The notes beneath the pieces are model-generated. The model was not told the DNA's origin. It saw nothing but the letters and a program-made list of their open reading frames with translations, and did not search any database. From positions 62,001 through 126,000 of the forward strand of contig NZ_JODM01000004.1 of assembly GCF_000717995.1 (NCBI RefSeq): a stretch of DNA of 64,000 bases. Reading direction: 5' to 3'. The translations under genes were made by a program, and so were the position numbers. The stretch comes from Streptomyces violaceorubidus (GTDB lineage Bacteria; Actinomycetota; Actinomycetes; Streptomycetales; Streptomycetaceae). Position 1 is the stretch's first letter; each line of letters begins with the position of its first letter. Positions 15,080 through 23,222 of the stretch are shown here, piece by piece.

Positions 15080-15954
15080 CCGAGAACGCCACCGCCGCAC
15101 GGCTGGACGCGGCCTTCGCCGAGGCCGGGGTGACCGGGTGGCTGCACGCCGTGGACATCGACTCGGGGGCGCAGGTCGGGGCCGGGGCGGACCAGCCGGT
15201 CTGCACGGCCAGCGTCCACAAGGTGTGCGTACTGGTGGCGCTGCACGAACTGGCGGCGGCCGGGGAGCTTGAACTCACCGAGCAGGTCGAGTGCCCGCCC
15301 ACCGGACGCACCCCGGGGCCCACCGGGCTCGCGGCCATGCTCGACCCGGCCCGGCTGTCGCTGCGCGACGCCGCCTACCTGATGATGTCCGTCAGCGACA
15401 ACACCGCCGCCGACCTGCTGCTGCGCCGGGTCGGCCTGGACGCCGTCAACCGCGCCACGGCCCGGCTCGGCCTCACCCGGACGCGCGCGGTGTACGGCTT
15501 CGGCGAGATGCTGGGCACCATGCGCGAGGACGCCGGGCCCGACGGTGCCCGGGCGCTGACCGACCCGCACGTCATCACCCGGCTGCGCGCCCTGGACCCG
15601 GCCCGCACCAACCGCAGCACCCCCCGCGACATGACCCGCCTGCTCGGCGCCCTGTGGCGGGACGAGACCTGCCCGCCCGAGTACGGTGCCGCGATGCGCC
15701 GGATCATGGGTCTCCAGGTGTGGCCGCACCGCCTGGCCTCGGGCTTCCCCTTCGACGACGTGCACGTGGCCGGCAAGACCGGCAGCCTGCCGACCCTGCG
15801 CAACGAGGTCGGCGTCGTCGAATACCCCGACGGGGGCCGCTACGCCGTGGCCGTCTTCACGCGCACCGCCCACACGGCGGCCGTGCTCCCGGCGGCGGAC
15901 GCGGTGATCGGCACCGCGGCCCGGATCGCGGTGGAGGCCCTGCGCGCACCCTGA
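15076..15954 (+). CDS. Class A beta-lactamase-like serine hydrolase without a signal peptide
   Basis: 292 residues. The motifs of the penicillin-recognising fold are in order: SVHK (serine near residue 39), SDN in MMSVSDNTAADLL (near 106-108) and KTGS (near 234-237). A clear class A E-x-x-x-N omega loop is not obvious. The protein begins MTENATAARLDAAFAEAG and has no secretory or Tat signal, so it should stay in the cytoplasm, where it cannot protect cell-wall enzymes in the usual way. It may be an esterase or amidase acting on an internal substrate. It is coupled by an ATGA overlap to a small ORF that is itself coupled to the LysR gene. Confidence 0.85.
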   Translation: MTENATAARLDAAFAEAGVTGWLHAVDIDSGAQVGAGADQPVCTASVHKVCVLVALHELAAAGELELTEQVECPPTGRTPGPTGLAAMLDPARLSLRDAAYLMMSVSDNTAADLLLRRVGLDAVNRATARLGLTRTRAVYGFGEMLGTMREDAGPDGARALTDPHVITRLRALDPARTNRSTPRDMTRLLGALWRDETCPPEYGAAMRRIMGLQVWPHRLASGFPFDDVHVAGKTGSLPTLRNEVGVVEYPDGGRYAVAVFTRTAHTAAVLPAADAVIGTAARIAVEALRAP

Positions 15955-15979
15955 CGGCCGGGGCCCGCGTCATCCCGCG

Positions 15980-17743
15980 TCATCCCGCGTTGTCGCGCCA
16001 GCGCCCGCCGCTGGGCGCCGAGTCGAAACGGGTCGACGCCGAGCCGTTGCCGCTGAAGTCGTTACCGGAGACCCGGCCGCCCGTCCAGGTGGCCTCGGGC
16101 GCGATCCACACGGCGTGGACCTGGGTGCGGGGGTGCCCGTCGTCCCGGACGCGGTTGCCGTGCACGTACGGGTGGGTCACGGCCGCGGCGGCGGTGAGAC
16201 CGGCGCGCGGGGCCGGGGAGTCCGGGAGGCGGTAGGCGGTGCCGGGCGCGGGGGTGCCGTCGGGCCAGGCGGTGTCCGTGCCGGGGCGCACGGGGGCGAG
16301 GGTGAGGCGGGTGGCGGTGTTGTCGGTGACCACGGCGGTGACCGGGACGGTGGCCTGGACGGCGACCGGGACGGTGGCCTCGGCGGTGACCGGGGCGGTG
16401 GCCTGGACGGTGACCTCGGCGGTGGTTCCGGTCGTGGCGTCGGTCGTGGCGACGGTCGTGGCGTCGGTCGGGGCCTCTGTCCCCTCCGGGCCGCCGCCGA
16501 CCGTCAGTTCCTTGCCGCGGTGGCCGCCCGGGAGCCAGTCGGCCCGCTCGTCGGTCAGCGAGAGCGGCCCGCAGCGCACGCCCTCCCCGCCCCCTCGCGT
16601 CGGTGGCGCGGCCCGGCGGCCGTTGCCGCGGATCCGGTTGCCGAAGATCGCGGGCTCGTGCAGCGGGGCGTCGAGGCGGATGCCGTCCAGCGCGTTGTCG
16701 TGGATGTCGTTCGACTCCAGGACGATGTCCGTGGCGGGCTCCTGGTCGCCGCCGGTCAGGTTGTGCTGCCAGTAGCCGTACCGCCCGTTGTTGCTCACCC
16801 GGTTGCCGTGGAAGCCGTACGGCCCCGGGGTGTTGCCCAGTGCGATCCCGTCCCCCGCGTTGCCGTCGATCACGCACCCGGTGACGAGGCCGCCGCGCCC
16901 GCCGACGCTCGTCGTGCCCTGCGCCGACACGTCGAACCCGGCGACGTGGTTGCCGAGCATCGTGCAGCCGGTGACCAGGAGGCCGTCGGCGCCCCAGTCG
17001 GAGATGCCGTAGCGGTTGTCCTCGGTGTGGCAGGCGGTGACGCGGATGCCGCGCGGCGGGACCCACTCCTCCTGCTGGAGTTCGAGGAAGATGCCGTTGG
17101 TGCCGTTGCCGCGCGCGGTGCAGCCGGTCACCGCCAGCCGTTCGACCGGCCCCCACCCGCCGACCCCGATCCCGATGCCCGCGCCGCCCATCTTCCCGCC
17201 GGGGTCCTGGCGCCCGCACCGCTCGGTCAGCACCCCCTCCACCACCGTGTCCTGGAGGAAGTCGCACCCGAAGCCGGTGGCGGCGGTGTCGTGGATGTAC
17301 AGGTCGCTGAAGCGCCCGCGCAGCACGTACTGGAGCCCCAGCCCCTTGGCCAGTACCTCGTACTCCTCGGTCACCACCCCCCGTCCGTCGATCTCGAAGT
17401 GGGCGAAGGTGACGTCCGCGATGTGGTGGTCCCGCCCCGCGCCGTGCTGCGCGGTGGTGAACCAGGCCAGGGGCACCGGCCGGGCGGGGGCGCCCGGGTT
17501 GGCGAGGGCGAAGCACGTGGCGCCGCGTCCGGCACCGACCAGCGAGACGCCGCTGCGCCAGAGGACCGGCTCGTCGCGGATCACGTACCGCCCGGCCGGC
17601 ACGCGGACCGTGCGCGGCCGGCCGTCCTCGGCGGTGGCGTCGCCCAGCGCGTCCACCAGCCTCTGCAGGGCCGGCCGGTCGTCGGCGGTGCCGTCCCCGA
17701 CCAGGCCGTACTCATGCGCGTGGGCCGTCAACGGCGCGCTCAT
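15980..17743 (-). CDS. Right-handed parallel beta-helix protein, pectate lyase/GH28-like
   Basis: 587 residues from the ATG at 17743 with GGAGC upstream. The start HAHEYGLVGDGTADDRPALQ is the usual entry of pectate-lyase-superfamily helices. Many Asn/Gly-rich coils follow (VTGCTARGNGTNGIFLE, FHGNRVSNNGRYGYW, ESNDIHDNALDGIRLD). No signal peptide is seen. Such folds act on polysaccharides or as epimerases and fibre proteins. Near residues 425-480 the coils are interrupted by a low-complexity Thr/Val/Ala insert built of short tandem repeats, after which the helix resumes. Substrate and activity are unknown. The gene stands alone, convergent with the beta-lactamase-like gene. Confidence 0.8.
   Translation of the reverse strand: MSAPLTAHAHEYGLVGDGTADDRPALQRLVDALGDATAEDGRPRTVRVPAGRYVIRDEPVLWRSGVSLVGAGRGATCFALANPGAPARPVPLAWFTTAQHGAGRDHHIADVTFAHFEIDGRGVVTEEYEVLAKGLGLQYVLRGRFSDLYIHDTAATGFGCDFLQDTVVEGVLTERCGRQDPGGKMGGAGIGIGVGGWGPVERLAVTGCTARGNGTNGIFLELQQEEWVPPRGIRVTACHTEDNRYGISDWGADGLLVTGCTMLGNHVAGFDVSAQGTTSVGGRGGLVTGCVIDGNAGDGIALGNTPGPYGFHGNRVSNNGRYGYWQHNLTGGDQEPATDIVLESNDIHDNALDGIRLDAPLHEPAIFGNRIRGNGRRAAPPTRGGGEGVRCGPLSLTDERADWLPGGHRGKELTVGGGPEGTEAPTDATTVATTDATTGTTAEVTVQATAPVTAEATVPVAVQATVPVTAVVTDNTATRLTLAPVRPGTDTAWPDGTPAPGTAYRLPDSPAPRAGLTAAAAVTHPYVHGNRVRDDGHPRTQVHAVWIAPEATWTGGRVSGNDFSGNGSASTRFDSAPSGGRWRDNAG
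16320..16480. repeat. Degenerate tandem repeats inside the beta-helix gene
   Basis: Units such as GGTGACCGGGACGGTGGCC and GTCGTGGC recur and code for VT/AT/VPV-rich sequence on the minus strand. They form an insert in an otherwise regular beta-helix. Confidence 0.7.
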
Positions 17744-17843
17744 GGGCTGCTCCTTCCACCGGTGACGCGGAAGGGACGGCGGCCCGAGGCGGGCACCGCC
17801 CCGTGCCGCCCGGGTACCAGCCACCGGCCCTTCCCAACCGCGC

Positions 17844-17859
17844 GTTCGATCAGTCGAAC
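17844..17859. promoter_or_regulatory. Inverted repeat GTTCGA-TCAG-TCGAAC
   Basis: Perfect 6-bp arms with a 4-bp centre, 55 bases before the DUF6479 gene and about 100 bases from the divergent beta-helix gene. It is a possible operator in this divergent promoter region. Confidence 0.35.
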
Positions 17860-17913
17860 AAATGTGGGGACATATCAGGCGCTTTATCCCATTTGGGGGT
17901 GCATAATCAGAAC

Positions 17914-18285
17914 ATGAGTACGGGAACGTATGTAGTGCTGGCCGCGCCTTCGGGCGGGCTCAAGGTGACGGTGGTCTTCATCATCGGGCTGGTGATCGCC
18001 GGCGGGTTGATCTGGGCCGTACGCACGGGCATGCGGGTCATGGACCGGGAGCCCGACCGCCCCCGCGCCGACGAACAGCCGCACCTCCCGGCCACCGGGG
18101 CCGTCCGCGAGGAGCGGGAGATGCGCGAACCCGACGAGATCCCGCTGAACAACGACGGGAGCCCGCGGCTCATGCCCTACGAACTGCACCACTCGGGCAG
18201 CCGCCGCGGCGACGACCAGAAGCGGCGCCGCTGGCTGCCGGGGTCGAGCGGAGCCTTCGGCAGCGGTGGGCCGGGACACGTCTGA
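17914..18285 (+). CDS. Small membrane protein, DUF6479 family
   Basis: 123 residues. One hydrophobic helix (about residues 15-37, VTVVFIIGLVIAGGLIWAV) is followed by a basic stretch and a hydrophilic cytoplasmic tail with PDEIPLNNDGSPRLMPYEL, the signature of this streptomycete family. Function is unknown. The ATG at 17914 sits just before the hydrophobic segment. An in-frame upstream start at 17803 would add 37 residues of non-family sequence. The 3' end overlaps the next gene by 20 bases. Confidence 0.8.
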   Translation: MSTGTYVVLAAPSGGLKVTVVFIIGLVIAGGLIWAVRTGMRVMDREPDRPRADEQPHLPATGAVREEREMREPDEIPLNNDGSPRLMPYELHHSGSRRGDDQKRRRWLPGSSGAFGSGGPGHV

Positions 18286-19417
18286 GACCGTGGACGACGC
18301 CGTCGCCGGTGCCTTCACGGACGAGGTCTACGCGGCCCGCATGGACCGCACCGCGTACGCGGCCGCCACCCTCGGGCTCGCCGGTGTGCTGGTCACCCCC
18401 GGGGCCGACCTGGTGTGGCTGTGCGGCTACCGGCCCACCGCCCCAGCCGAACGCCTCACCCTCCTCGTCCTGACCGCCACCTCCCAGCCCAGGCTGCTGG
18501 TGCCCGCGGTCGACCGCCCCACCGCCGAGGCGGCCCCCGGCGCGGGCGCGATACGGGTGTCCGACTGGTGGGAGGGCCAGGACGCCTACGCCGCCGCGGC
18601 CGGGCTGCTGCGCCCGCACGGACGGTACGCCGTCTCCGACGCGACCTGGGCGCTGCACCTGCTCTGCCTCCAGGCGTCCCTGCCGCTGGCCACCTACCAG
18701 CCGCTGTCCGTCGTGCTGCCGATGCGGCGCGCGGTGAAGGACGAGCACGAGGTGGCCCGGTTGACGGCCGCCGCGGCGGCGGCGGACGCCGCCTATGAGG
18801 AGGTCCTCGGGCTGCGCTTCGGCGGGCGCAGCGAGCGCGAGGTGGCCGCCGACCTGACCGGGCTGCTGCGCGCGCACGGCCGCAGCCGGGTCGACTTCAC
18901 GGTCGTCGGCGCCGGACCGCACGCCGCCGACCCGCACCACCGGCCCGGGGACCGGGTCATCGGCGACGGCGACATGGTCGTCCTGGACTTCGGCGGCCTG
19001 CGGGACGGCTACGGCTTCGACATCGCCCGCACCGTCCACGTCGGGGCGCCGACGGACGAGGAGCGCCGGGTCCACGAGACCGTCCGGGCGGCCCAGCGGG
19101 CGGCCTTCGCGGCGGTGCGGCCCGGGGTGTCCTGCCAGGACGTCGACCGGGCGGCCCGCGCGGTGATCGAGGAGGCCGGTCACGCCGGGCACGTCGCGCC
19201 CCGCACCGGCCACGGCGTCGGCGTGACCACCCACGAGCCGCCCTATCTGGGCGAGGGCGAGGAACAGCCCCTCGAACCGGGGATGTGCTTCTCCATCGAG
19301 CCCGGCATCCACCTCCCGGACCGCTTCGGCGTCCGCATCGAGGACGTCGTGACCTGCACGGAGGACGGGGGCCGACGCCTCAACACCACCTCGCACGAGC
19401 TGGCGATCGTGCACTGA
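18266..19417 (+). CDS. M24-family Xaa-Pro peptidase
   Basis: 383 residues. A creatinase-like N-domain (to about 155) is followed by the pita-bread metallopeptidase domain. The dinuclear metal ligands are all visible: D in VVLDFGG, D in FDIARTVH, H in GHGVGVTTHE, E in SIEPGIH and E in VRIEDVV. It probably releases N-terminal residues ahead of proline in the cytoplasm. The GTG at 18266 overlaps the DUF6479 gene by 20 bases, which suggests translational coupling. A GTG at 18290 is a possible alternative start. Confidence 0.92.
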   Translation: MGRDTSETVDDAVAGAFTDEVYAARMDRTAYAAATLGLAGVLVTPGADLVWLCGYRPTAPAERLTLLVLTATSQPRLLVPAVDRPTAEAAPGAGAIRVSDWWEGQDAYAAAAGLLRPHGRYAVSDATWALHLLCLQASLPLATYQPLSVVLPMRRAVKDEHEVARLTAAAAAADAAYEEVLGLRFGGRSEREVAADLTGLLRAHGRSRVDFTVVGAGPHAADPHHRPGDRVIGDGDMVVLDFGGLRDGYGFDIARTVHVGAPTDEERRVHETVRAAQRAAFAAVRPGVSCQDVDRAARAVIEEAGHAGHVAPRTGHGVGVTTHEPPYLGEGEEQPLEPGMCFSIEPGIHLPDRFGVRIEDVVTCTEDGGRRLNTTSHELAIVH

Positions 19418-19945
19418 GCGCACCATCCCCGGCCCCCGGCCCCCTGGCCCTGCGTTCCGCGCCCCGCACACCCGGGGCCACCACACTCACTGGCCCCGCA
19501 CCGGGTGCCCCGCACGCCGGACCCGCGCTCCGCACCCCGCACCCCGCGCCCCGCACCCTCATGCTCTGCAACCCCGGACCCCGCGCACCGCGCAACCCCG
19601 CACCGCCCCTCCGCCATCCCCTTCGCGCGCCATCCCTTTCGCGCAAGCGCTCCCACCGACCTCGGTCGCGACGCCGGACTGTCCCGGCGCGCTGACCGCC
19701 GACCGCTGACCGCCGACCGCCGACCGGAAGGCCGAGGTCCCGGCGCGGGCGCCCCGCGCTTCGGCGCGCTGGGCTCGGCCACCGGACGCGAAAGCCCCGC
19801 CGAAGACGCACGCCCCCGGGCACGCCCCGGCGCGCCGCGCCCGACGCCGTGGGCGTACGCGCCCGGCGCCGGGGCGTGGGGATTCGAGCGCCCCCGCGTA
19901 GGGTCACCGCGTCGGCGTCCCCGCGAAGGACAAGGAGCCCCCGCC
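19418..19945. other. 528-base gene-free segment with simple repeats
   Basis: It consists of CCCCGCACC-type repeats (about 19495-19620) and a CTGACCGCCGACCG repeat (about 19693-19725). The long plus-strand frame that crosses it joins the nucleoside hydrolase frame but has no family sequence. I see no RNA gene in it. Confidence 0.5.
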
Positions 19946-20926
19946 GTGAGCACCGCACCCGAGCAGCAGCAGCCCATTCCGGTGATCATCGACTGCGACA
20001 CCGGCATCGACGACGCCCTGGCCCTGCTGCTGGCGGTCCGCCACCCGCGGCTGGACCTGCGCGCGGTCACCTGCGTGGCCGGGAACACCGATGTGGCCGG
20101 GGTCGTACGGAACACGCTGACCGTGCTGGAACGGGCCGGGGCCCCGCACGTCCCCGTCGCCCGGGGTGCCGAGCGGCCGCTGATCGAGGGCGTGCGCACC
20201 GCGCGGCACGTGCACGGGGCCGACGGCATGGGCGACCTCGGGCTGCCCGCGCCCACCCGCACCCCCGCCGACGTGGACGCGGTGACACTGCTGCGCCGGG
20301 AGATCCTCGCCTCCCCGCGCCCGGTCACCCTGATCCCCACCGCGCCGCTGACCAACATCGCGCTGCTGCTGCGCACCCACCCCGAGGTCACCCGCAACAT
20401 CGAGCGGATCGTGTTCATGGGCGGCGCGGTGGCCACCGGGAACGCGACGCCGGTCGCCGAGTTCAACGTGTGGCACGACCCGGAGGCCGCCGCGATCCTG
20501 CTCACCGCGGGGGTGCCGATCACGATGTACGGGCTGGACGTGTTCGAGCGGGTGATCGTGCCGGGACCGGACGTCCGGCGGCTGCGCGCGAGCGCCGAGC
20601 CCGGCACCCGGCTCGCCGGGGAACTGCTCGCCCACCGCGGCCCGGCCACCGACGCCACCGACCCCGGCGGTGGGCTGGGCGACGCGGGCGCGGTCTGCGC
20701 GGTGATCGACCCGGCGGGCCTGACCACGCACCGGCTGCCCGTCGAGGTGTCGCTGGCCCCCGGCCCGTCCCGCGGCCAGACCCTCGTCGACCGCCGGCTG
20801 CGCGTCGGCGAGTCCGAACTGCACGACGGCATGCGCCAACAGCCCCTCGTCGACGTGGCCCTGGACGTGGACGTGGCCCGGTACGTGGAGCTGTACCTGG
20901 GCACGGTCGAGCGCACGGAAGCGTAG
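19946..20926 (+). CDS. Inosine-uridine preferring nucleoside hydrolase
   Basis: 326 residues. The Ca2+-binding signature DCDTGIDD (residues 16-23) opens the protein. The family blocks TCVAGNTD, PTAPLTNIAL, VFMGGAV and the asparagine of AEFNVWHDPEAA follow. It hydrolyses the N-glycosidic bond of ribonucleosides in salvage or catabolism, in the cytoplasm. The GTG at 19946 has AAGGAG 9 bases upstream. The same frame is open for 440 bases further upstream but only with simple-sequence translation, so that extension is rejected. A sugar hydrolase gene follows 111 bases downstream. Confidence 0.92.
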   Translation: MSTAPEQQQPIPVIIDCDTGIDDALALLLAVRHPRLDLRAVTCVAGNTDVAGVVRNTLTVLERAGAPHVPVARGAERPLIEGVRTARHVHGADGMGDLGLPAPTRTPADVDAVTLLRREILASPRPVTLIPTAPLTNIALLLRTHPEVTRNIERIVFMGGAVATGNATPVAEFNVWHDPEAAAILLTAGVPITMYGLDVFERVIVPGPDVRRLRASAEPGTRLAGELLAHRGPATDATDPGGGLGDAGAVCAVIDPAGLTTHRLPVEVSLAPGPSRGQTLVDRRLRVGESELHDGMRQQPLVDVALDVDVARYVELYLGTVERTEA

Positions 20927-20965
20927 TCACCGGCGCGTCGCGGGCGCAGGCGTTCGCTTTTCGGG

Positions 20966-20990
20966 TGATCTGGACAGACGTACCAGATCA
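20966..20990. promoter_or_regulatory. Candidate operator TGATCTGG-N9-CCAGATCA
   Basis: Perfect 8-bp inverted arms 48-72 bases upstream of the alpha-glucosidase start. The form suits a GntR- or LacI-type sugar-responsive repressor. No regulator gene lies next to it. Confidence 0.5.
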
Positions 20991-21037
20991 GTTCGTGTCG
21001 CCCGCACGTACCGACTCGGCATCTCGAAGGAGGCCGC

Positions 21038-22708
21038 GTGACCGTACGCAGCACCGCCAGCACCCCCGATCTGTCGTCCAAGGACCCCGACTGGTGGCGG
21101 CAGGCCGTCATCTACCAGGTCTACCCCCGCAGTTTCGCCGACGCCGACGGCGACGGGCTCGGGGACCTGCGCGGCGTCACCCAGCGGCTGACCCACCTGG
21201 CCGCCCTGGGCGTCGACGCCCTGTGGCTCAGCCCCTTCTACCCCTCCGAACTCGCCGACGGCGGCTACGACGTCGACGACTACCGCGACGTCGACCCGCG
21301 CCTGGGCACGCTGGACGACTTCGACGCGATGGCCGCGGAGGCCCACCGGCTGGGCCTGAAGGTGATCGTCGACCTGGTTCCCAACCACACCTCGCACCGC
21401 CACGCCTGGTTCCGGGAGGCGCTGGAGGCCGGTCCCGGTTCCGCCGCCCGCGACCGCTACGTCTTCCGGGACGGCCGCGGCGCGCACGGCGAACTCCCGC
21501 CCACCGACTGGCAGTCCGTCTTCGGCGGCAGCGCCTGGCAGCGGGTGCCCGACGGACAGTGGTACCTGCACCTCTTCGCACCCCAGCAGCCCGACCTGAA
21601 CTGGGAGAACGAACAGGTCCGCGCCGACTTCCGCACCACGCTGAGGTTCTGGTGCGACCGGGGCGTCGACGGCTTCCGCGTCGACGTCGCGCACGCGCTG
21701 GTCAAGGACCTCACCGAGCCGCTGCGCGACCTCGGCTCCCCCGAGCTGAGCGGCGAGGCGGCCCTGACCCGATTCGCGCCGGGCACCCACCCCTTCTACG
21801 ACCGCGACGAGGTCCACGAGGTCTACCGCGACTGGCGCAAGATCCTCGACGCCTACACCCCGCCCCGCACGGCCGTCGCCGAGGCCTGGGTCCCGGGCCC
21901 CCGGCGTGTGCTGTACGCCCGCCCGGACGAACTCGGCCAGGCCTTCAACTTCGAGTACCTCCAGACCGGCTGGGACGCCGCCGAGCTGCGCGAGGTCATC
22001 ACCGGCTCGCTGGCCGACGCGCGGGCCGCCGGCGCCTCGGCGACCTGGGTGCTGTCCAACCACGACGTCGTCCGGCACGCCACCCGCCTGGTCCTGCCGC
22101 CGGACACGGACACCGACGCCTGGCTGCTGTCCGGCGGCCACGCACCCCCCGTCGACGCGGCGGCCGGACTGCGCCGGGCCCGCGCGGCGACGCTGCTGAT
22201 GCTGGCGCTGCCCGGCTCGGCGTACCTCTACCAGGGCGAGGAGCTGGGGCTGCCCGAGGTGGCCGACCTGCCCACCGAGGTCCTCCAGGACCCGATCTGG
22301 GAGCAGACCGGCCACGTCCGCAAGGGCCGCGACGGCTGCCGGGTGCCGCTGCCCTGGACGACGGAGGGACCCTCGTACGGCTTCGGCGCGGGCGCGGCGT
22401 GGCTGCCGCAGCCACCGGGCTTCGCGGCGTACGCCGTCCAGGCCCAGGACGGGGTGGCGGGCTCGACCCTGGAGCTGTACCGCACGGCCCTGCGCCTGCG
22501 CCGCAAGCTGCTCGACGGCGAGGCGCTGACCTGGTCGGACGACGTCCCGGCGGGCGTGCTGCGGTTCGACCGCTCGGAGGGCTGGCGCTGTGTCACCAAC
22601 CTCTCCGGCCGGACGGTGGACCTCCCGGCCGGAGAGGTGCTGCTGAGCAGCGCGCCGCTGGAGGACGGCCGGCTGGGCCCGGACACGACGGTGTGGCTCG
22701 GCCTGTAG
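21038..22708 (+). CDS. GH13 alpha-glucosidase (oligo-1,6-glucosidase type)
   Basis: 556 residues. The alpha-amylase barrel regions are in order: DLVPNHTS, the nucleophile region DGFRVDVAHAL (Asp near 214), the acid in AEAWV (Glu near 281) and LSNHDVVRHA (Asp near 342). The early QIYPRSF-like segment YQVYPRSF is typical of cytoplasmic alpha-glucosidases of the MalL/AglA group. It releases glucose from maltose, isomaltose or related oligosaccharides. No signal peptide. GTG start with AAGGAGG 7 bases before. No transporter is adjacent, but a strong inverted repeat lies upstream. Confidence 0.93.
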   Translation: MTVRSTASTPDLSSKDPDWWRQAVIYQVYPRSFADADGDGLGDLRGVTQRLTHLAALGVDALWLSPFYPSELADGGYDVDDYRDVDPRLGTLDDFDAMAAEAHRLGLKVIVDLVPNHTSHRHAWFREALEAGPGSAARDRYVFRDGRGAHGELPPTDWQSVFGGSAWQRVPDGQWYLHLFAPQQPDLNWENEQVRADFRTTLRFWCDRGVDGFRVDVAHALVKDLTEPLRDLGSPELSGEAALTRFAPGTHPFYDRDEVHEVYRDWRKILDAYTPPRTAVAEAWVPGPRRVLYARPDELGQAFNFEYLQTGWDAAELREVITGSLADARAAGASATWVLSNHDVVRHATRLVLPPDTDTDAWLLSGGHAPPVDAAAGLRRARAATLLMLALPGSAYLYQGEELGLPEVADLPTEVLQDPIWEQTGHVRKGRDGCRVPLPWTTEGPSYGFGAGAAWLPQPPGFAAYAVQAQDGVAGSTLELYRTALRLRRKLLDGEALTWSDDVPAGVLRFDRSEGWRCVTNLSGRTVDLPAGEVLLSSAPLEDGRLGPDTTVWLGL

Positions 22709-22841
22709 CGGGTCCGCGCGGCCGTCGGGTGCTCTCACCCGGACGGCCGCGCTCGCTGGTGGCGCGGCGGGGACGGTGGTGCGGTGGAGGGGTGACCGAT
22801 CCTGAACGGCGCCGGTCGCACCGGCCCTCCAGGAGGCACCG

Positions 22842-23222
22842 ATGCAGCACGCCCCCGCCGTCCTCCCGTCGCCCGCCCCCGCCGTCCTCCCGTCGCCCGC
22901 CCCCGCCGCCCGCCCGCTGCTCGGCGCCGCGCTCGCGGTGGTGCTGGCGCTGACGGCGACCGCCCTGTGCCGCCGGCGGGCTACAGCGGCGGCTGGGCGG
23001 GCGCAGGTCCCAGGGTGGTCGTGCCGGGCGCGGTGCGGTGGCCGAGGCCGGTGCGGTACGCGTCCAGGGCCGCCTCCACGCGGCCGGTGCGGCGCAGCAG
23101 GTCGCCCAGGAGCCGGCACAGGTCGGCCAGGTCACCGGCGGCCCCGGCCCGCTCCAGCAGGCTCAGCGCCCGGACGTAGTGCTCCTCGGCGGCCTCGGTG
23201 TCCCGGGCGTCCTCGGCGATGA
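22842..23222 (+). CDS. Possible small membrane or secreted peptide (3' part antisense to the XRE-TPR gene)
   Basis: ATG at 22842 follows a strong site (AGGAGGCACCG). The translation starts with two copies of an eight-residue unit (APAVLPSP) encoded by a 24-bp repeat. It then has a hydrophobic helix, PLLGAALAVVLALTATALC (about residues 25-43), followed by RRRATAAAG. From about 22981 the frame runs antisense through the 3' end of the regulator gene, so the true product may be only the first 50-60 residues with a lost stop. A real ribosome site and helix support a gene; the tail argues for decay or misreading. Confidence 0.35.
   Translation: MQHAPAVLPSPAPAVLPSPAPAARPLLGAALAVVLALTATALCRRRATAAAGRAQVPGWSCRARCGGRGRCGTRPGPPPRGRCGAAGRPGAGTGRPGHRRPRPAPAGSAPGRSAPRRPRCPGRPRR

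Noticed and set aside
18290..18292. Later GTG as start of the M24 peptidase
   Set aside because: Possible, but the earlier GTG at 18266 gives the more usual short overlap with the upstream gene. I could not decide firmly and kept the longer form.
19505..19945. 147-residue N-terminal extension of the nucleoside hydrolase
   Set aside because: The extension is repeat-derived Pro/Arg-rich sequence. The GTG at 19946 has a clear AAGGAG and places the Ca2+ motif at the normal distance from the start.
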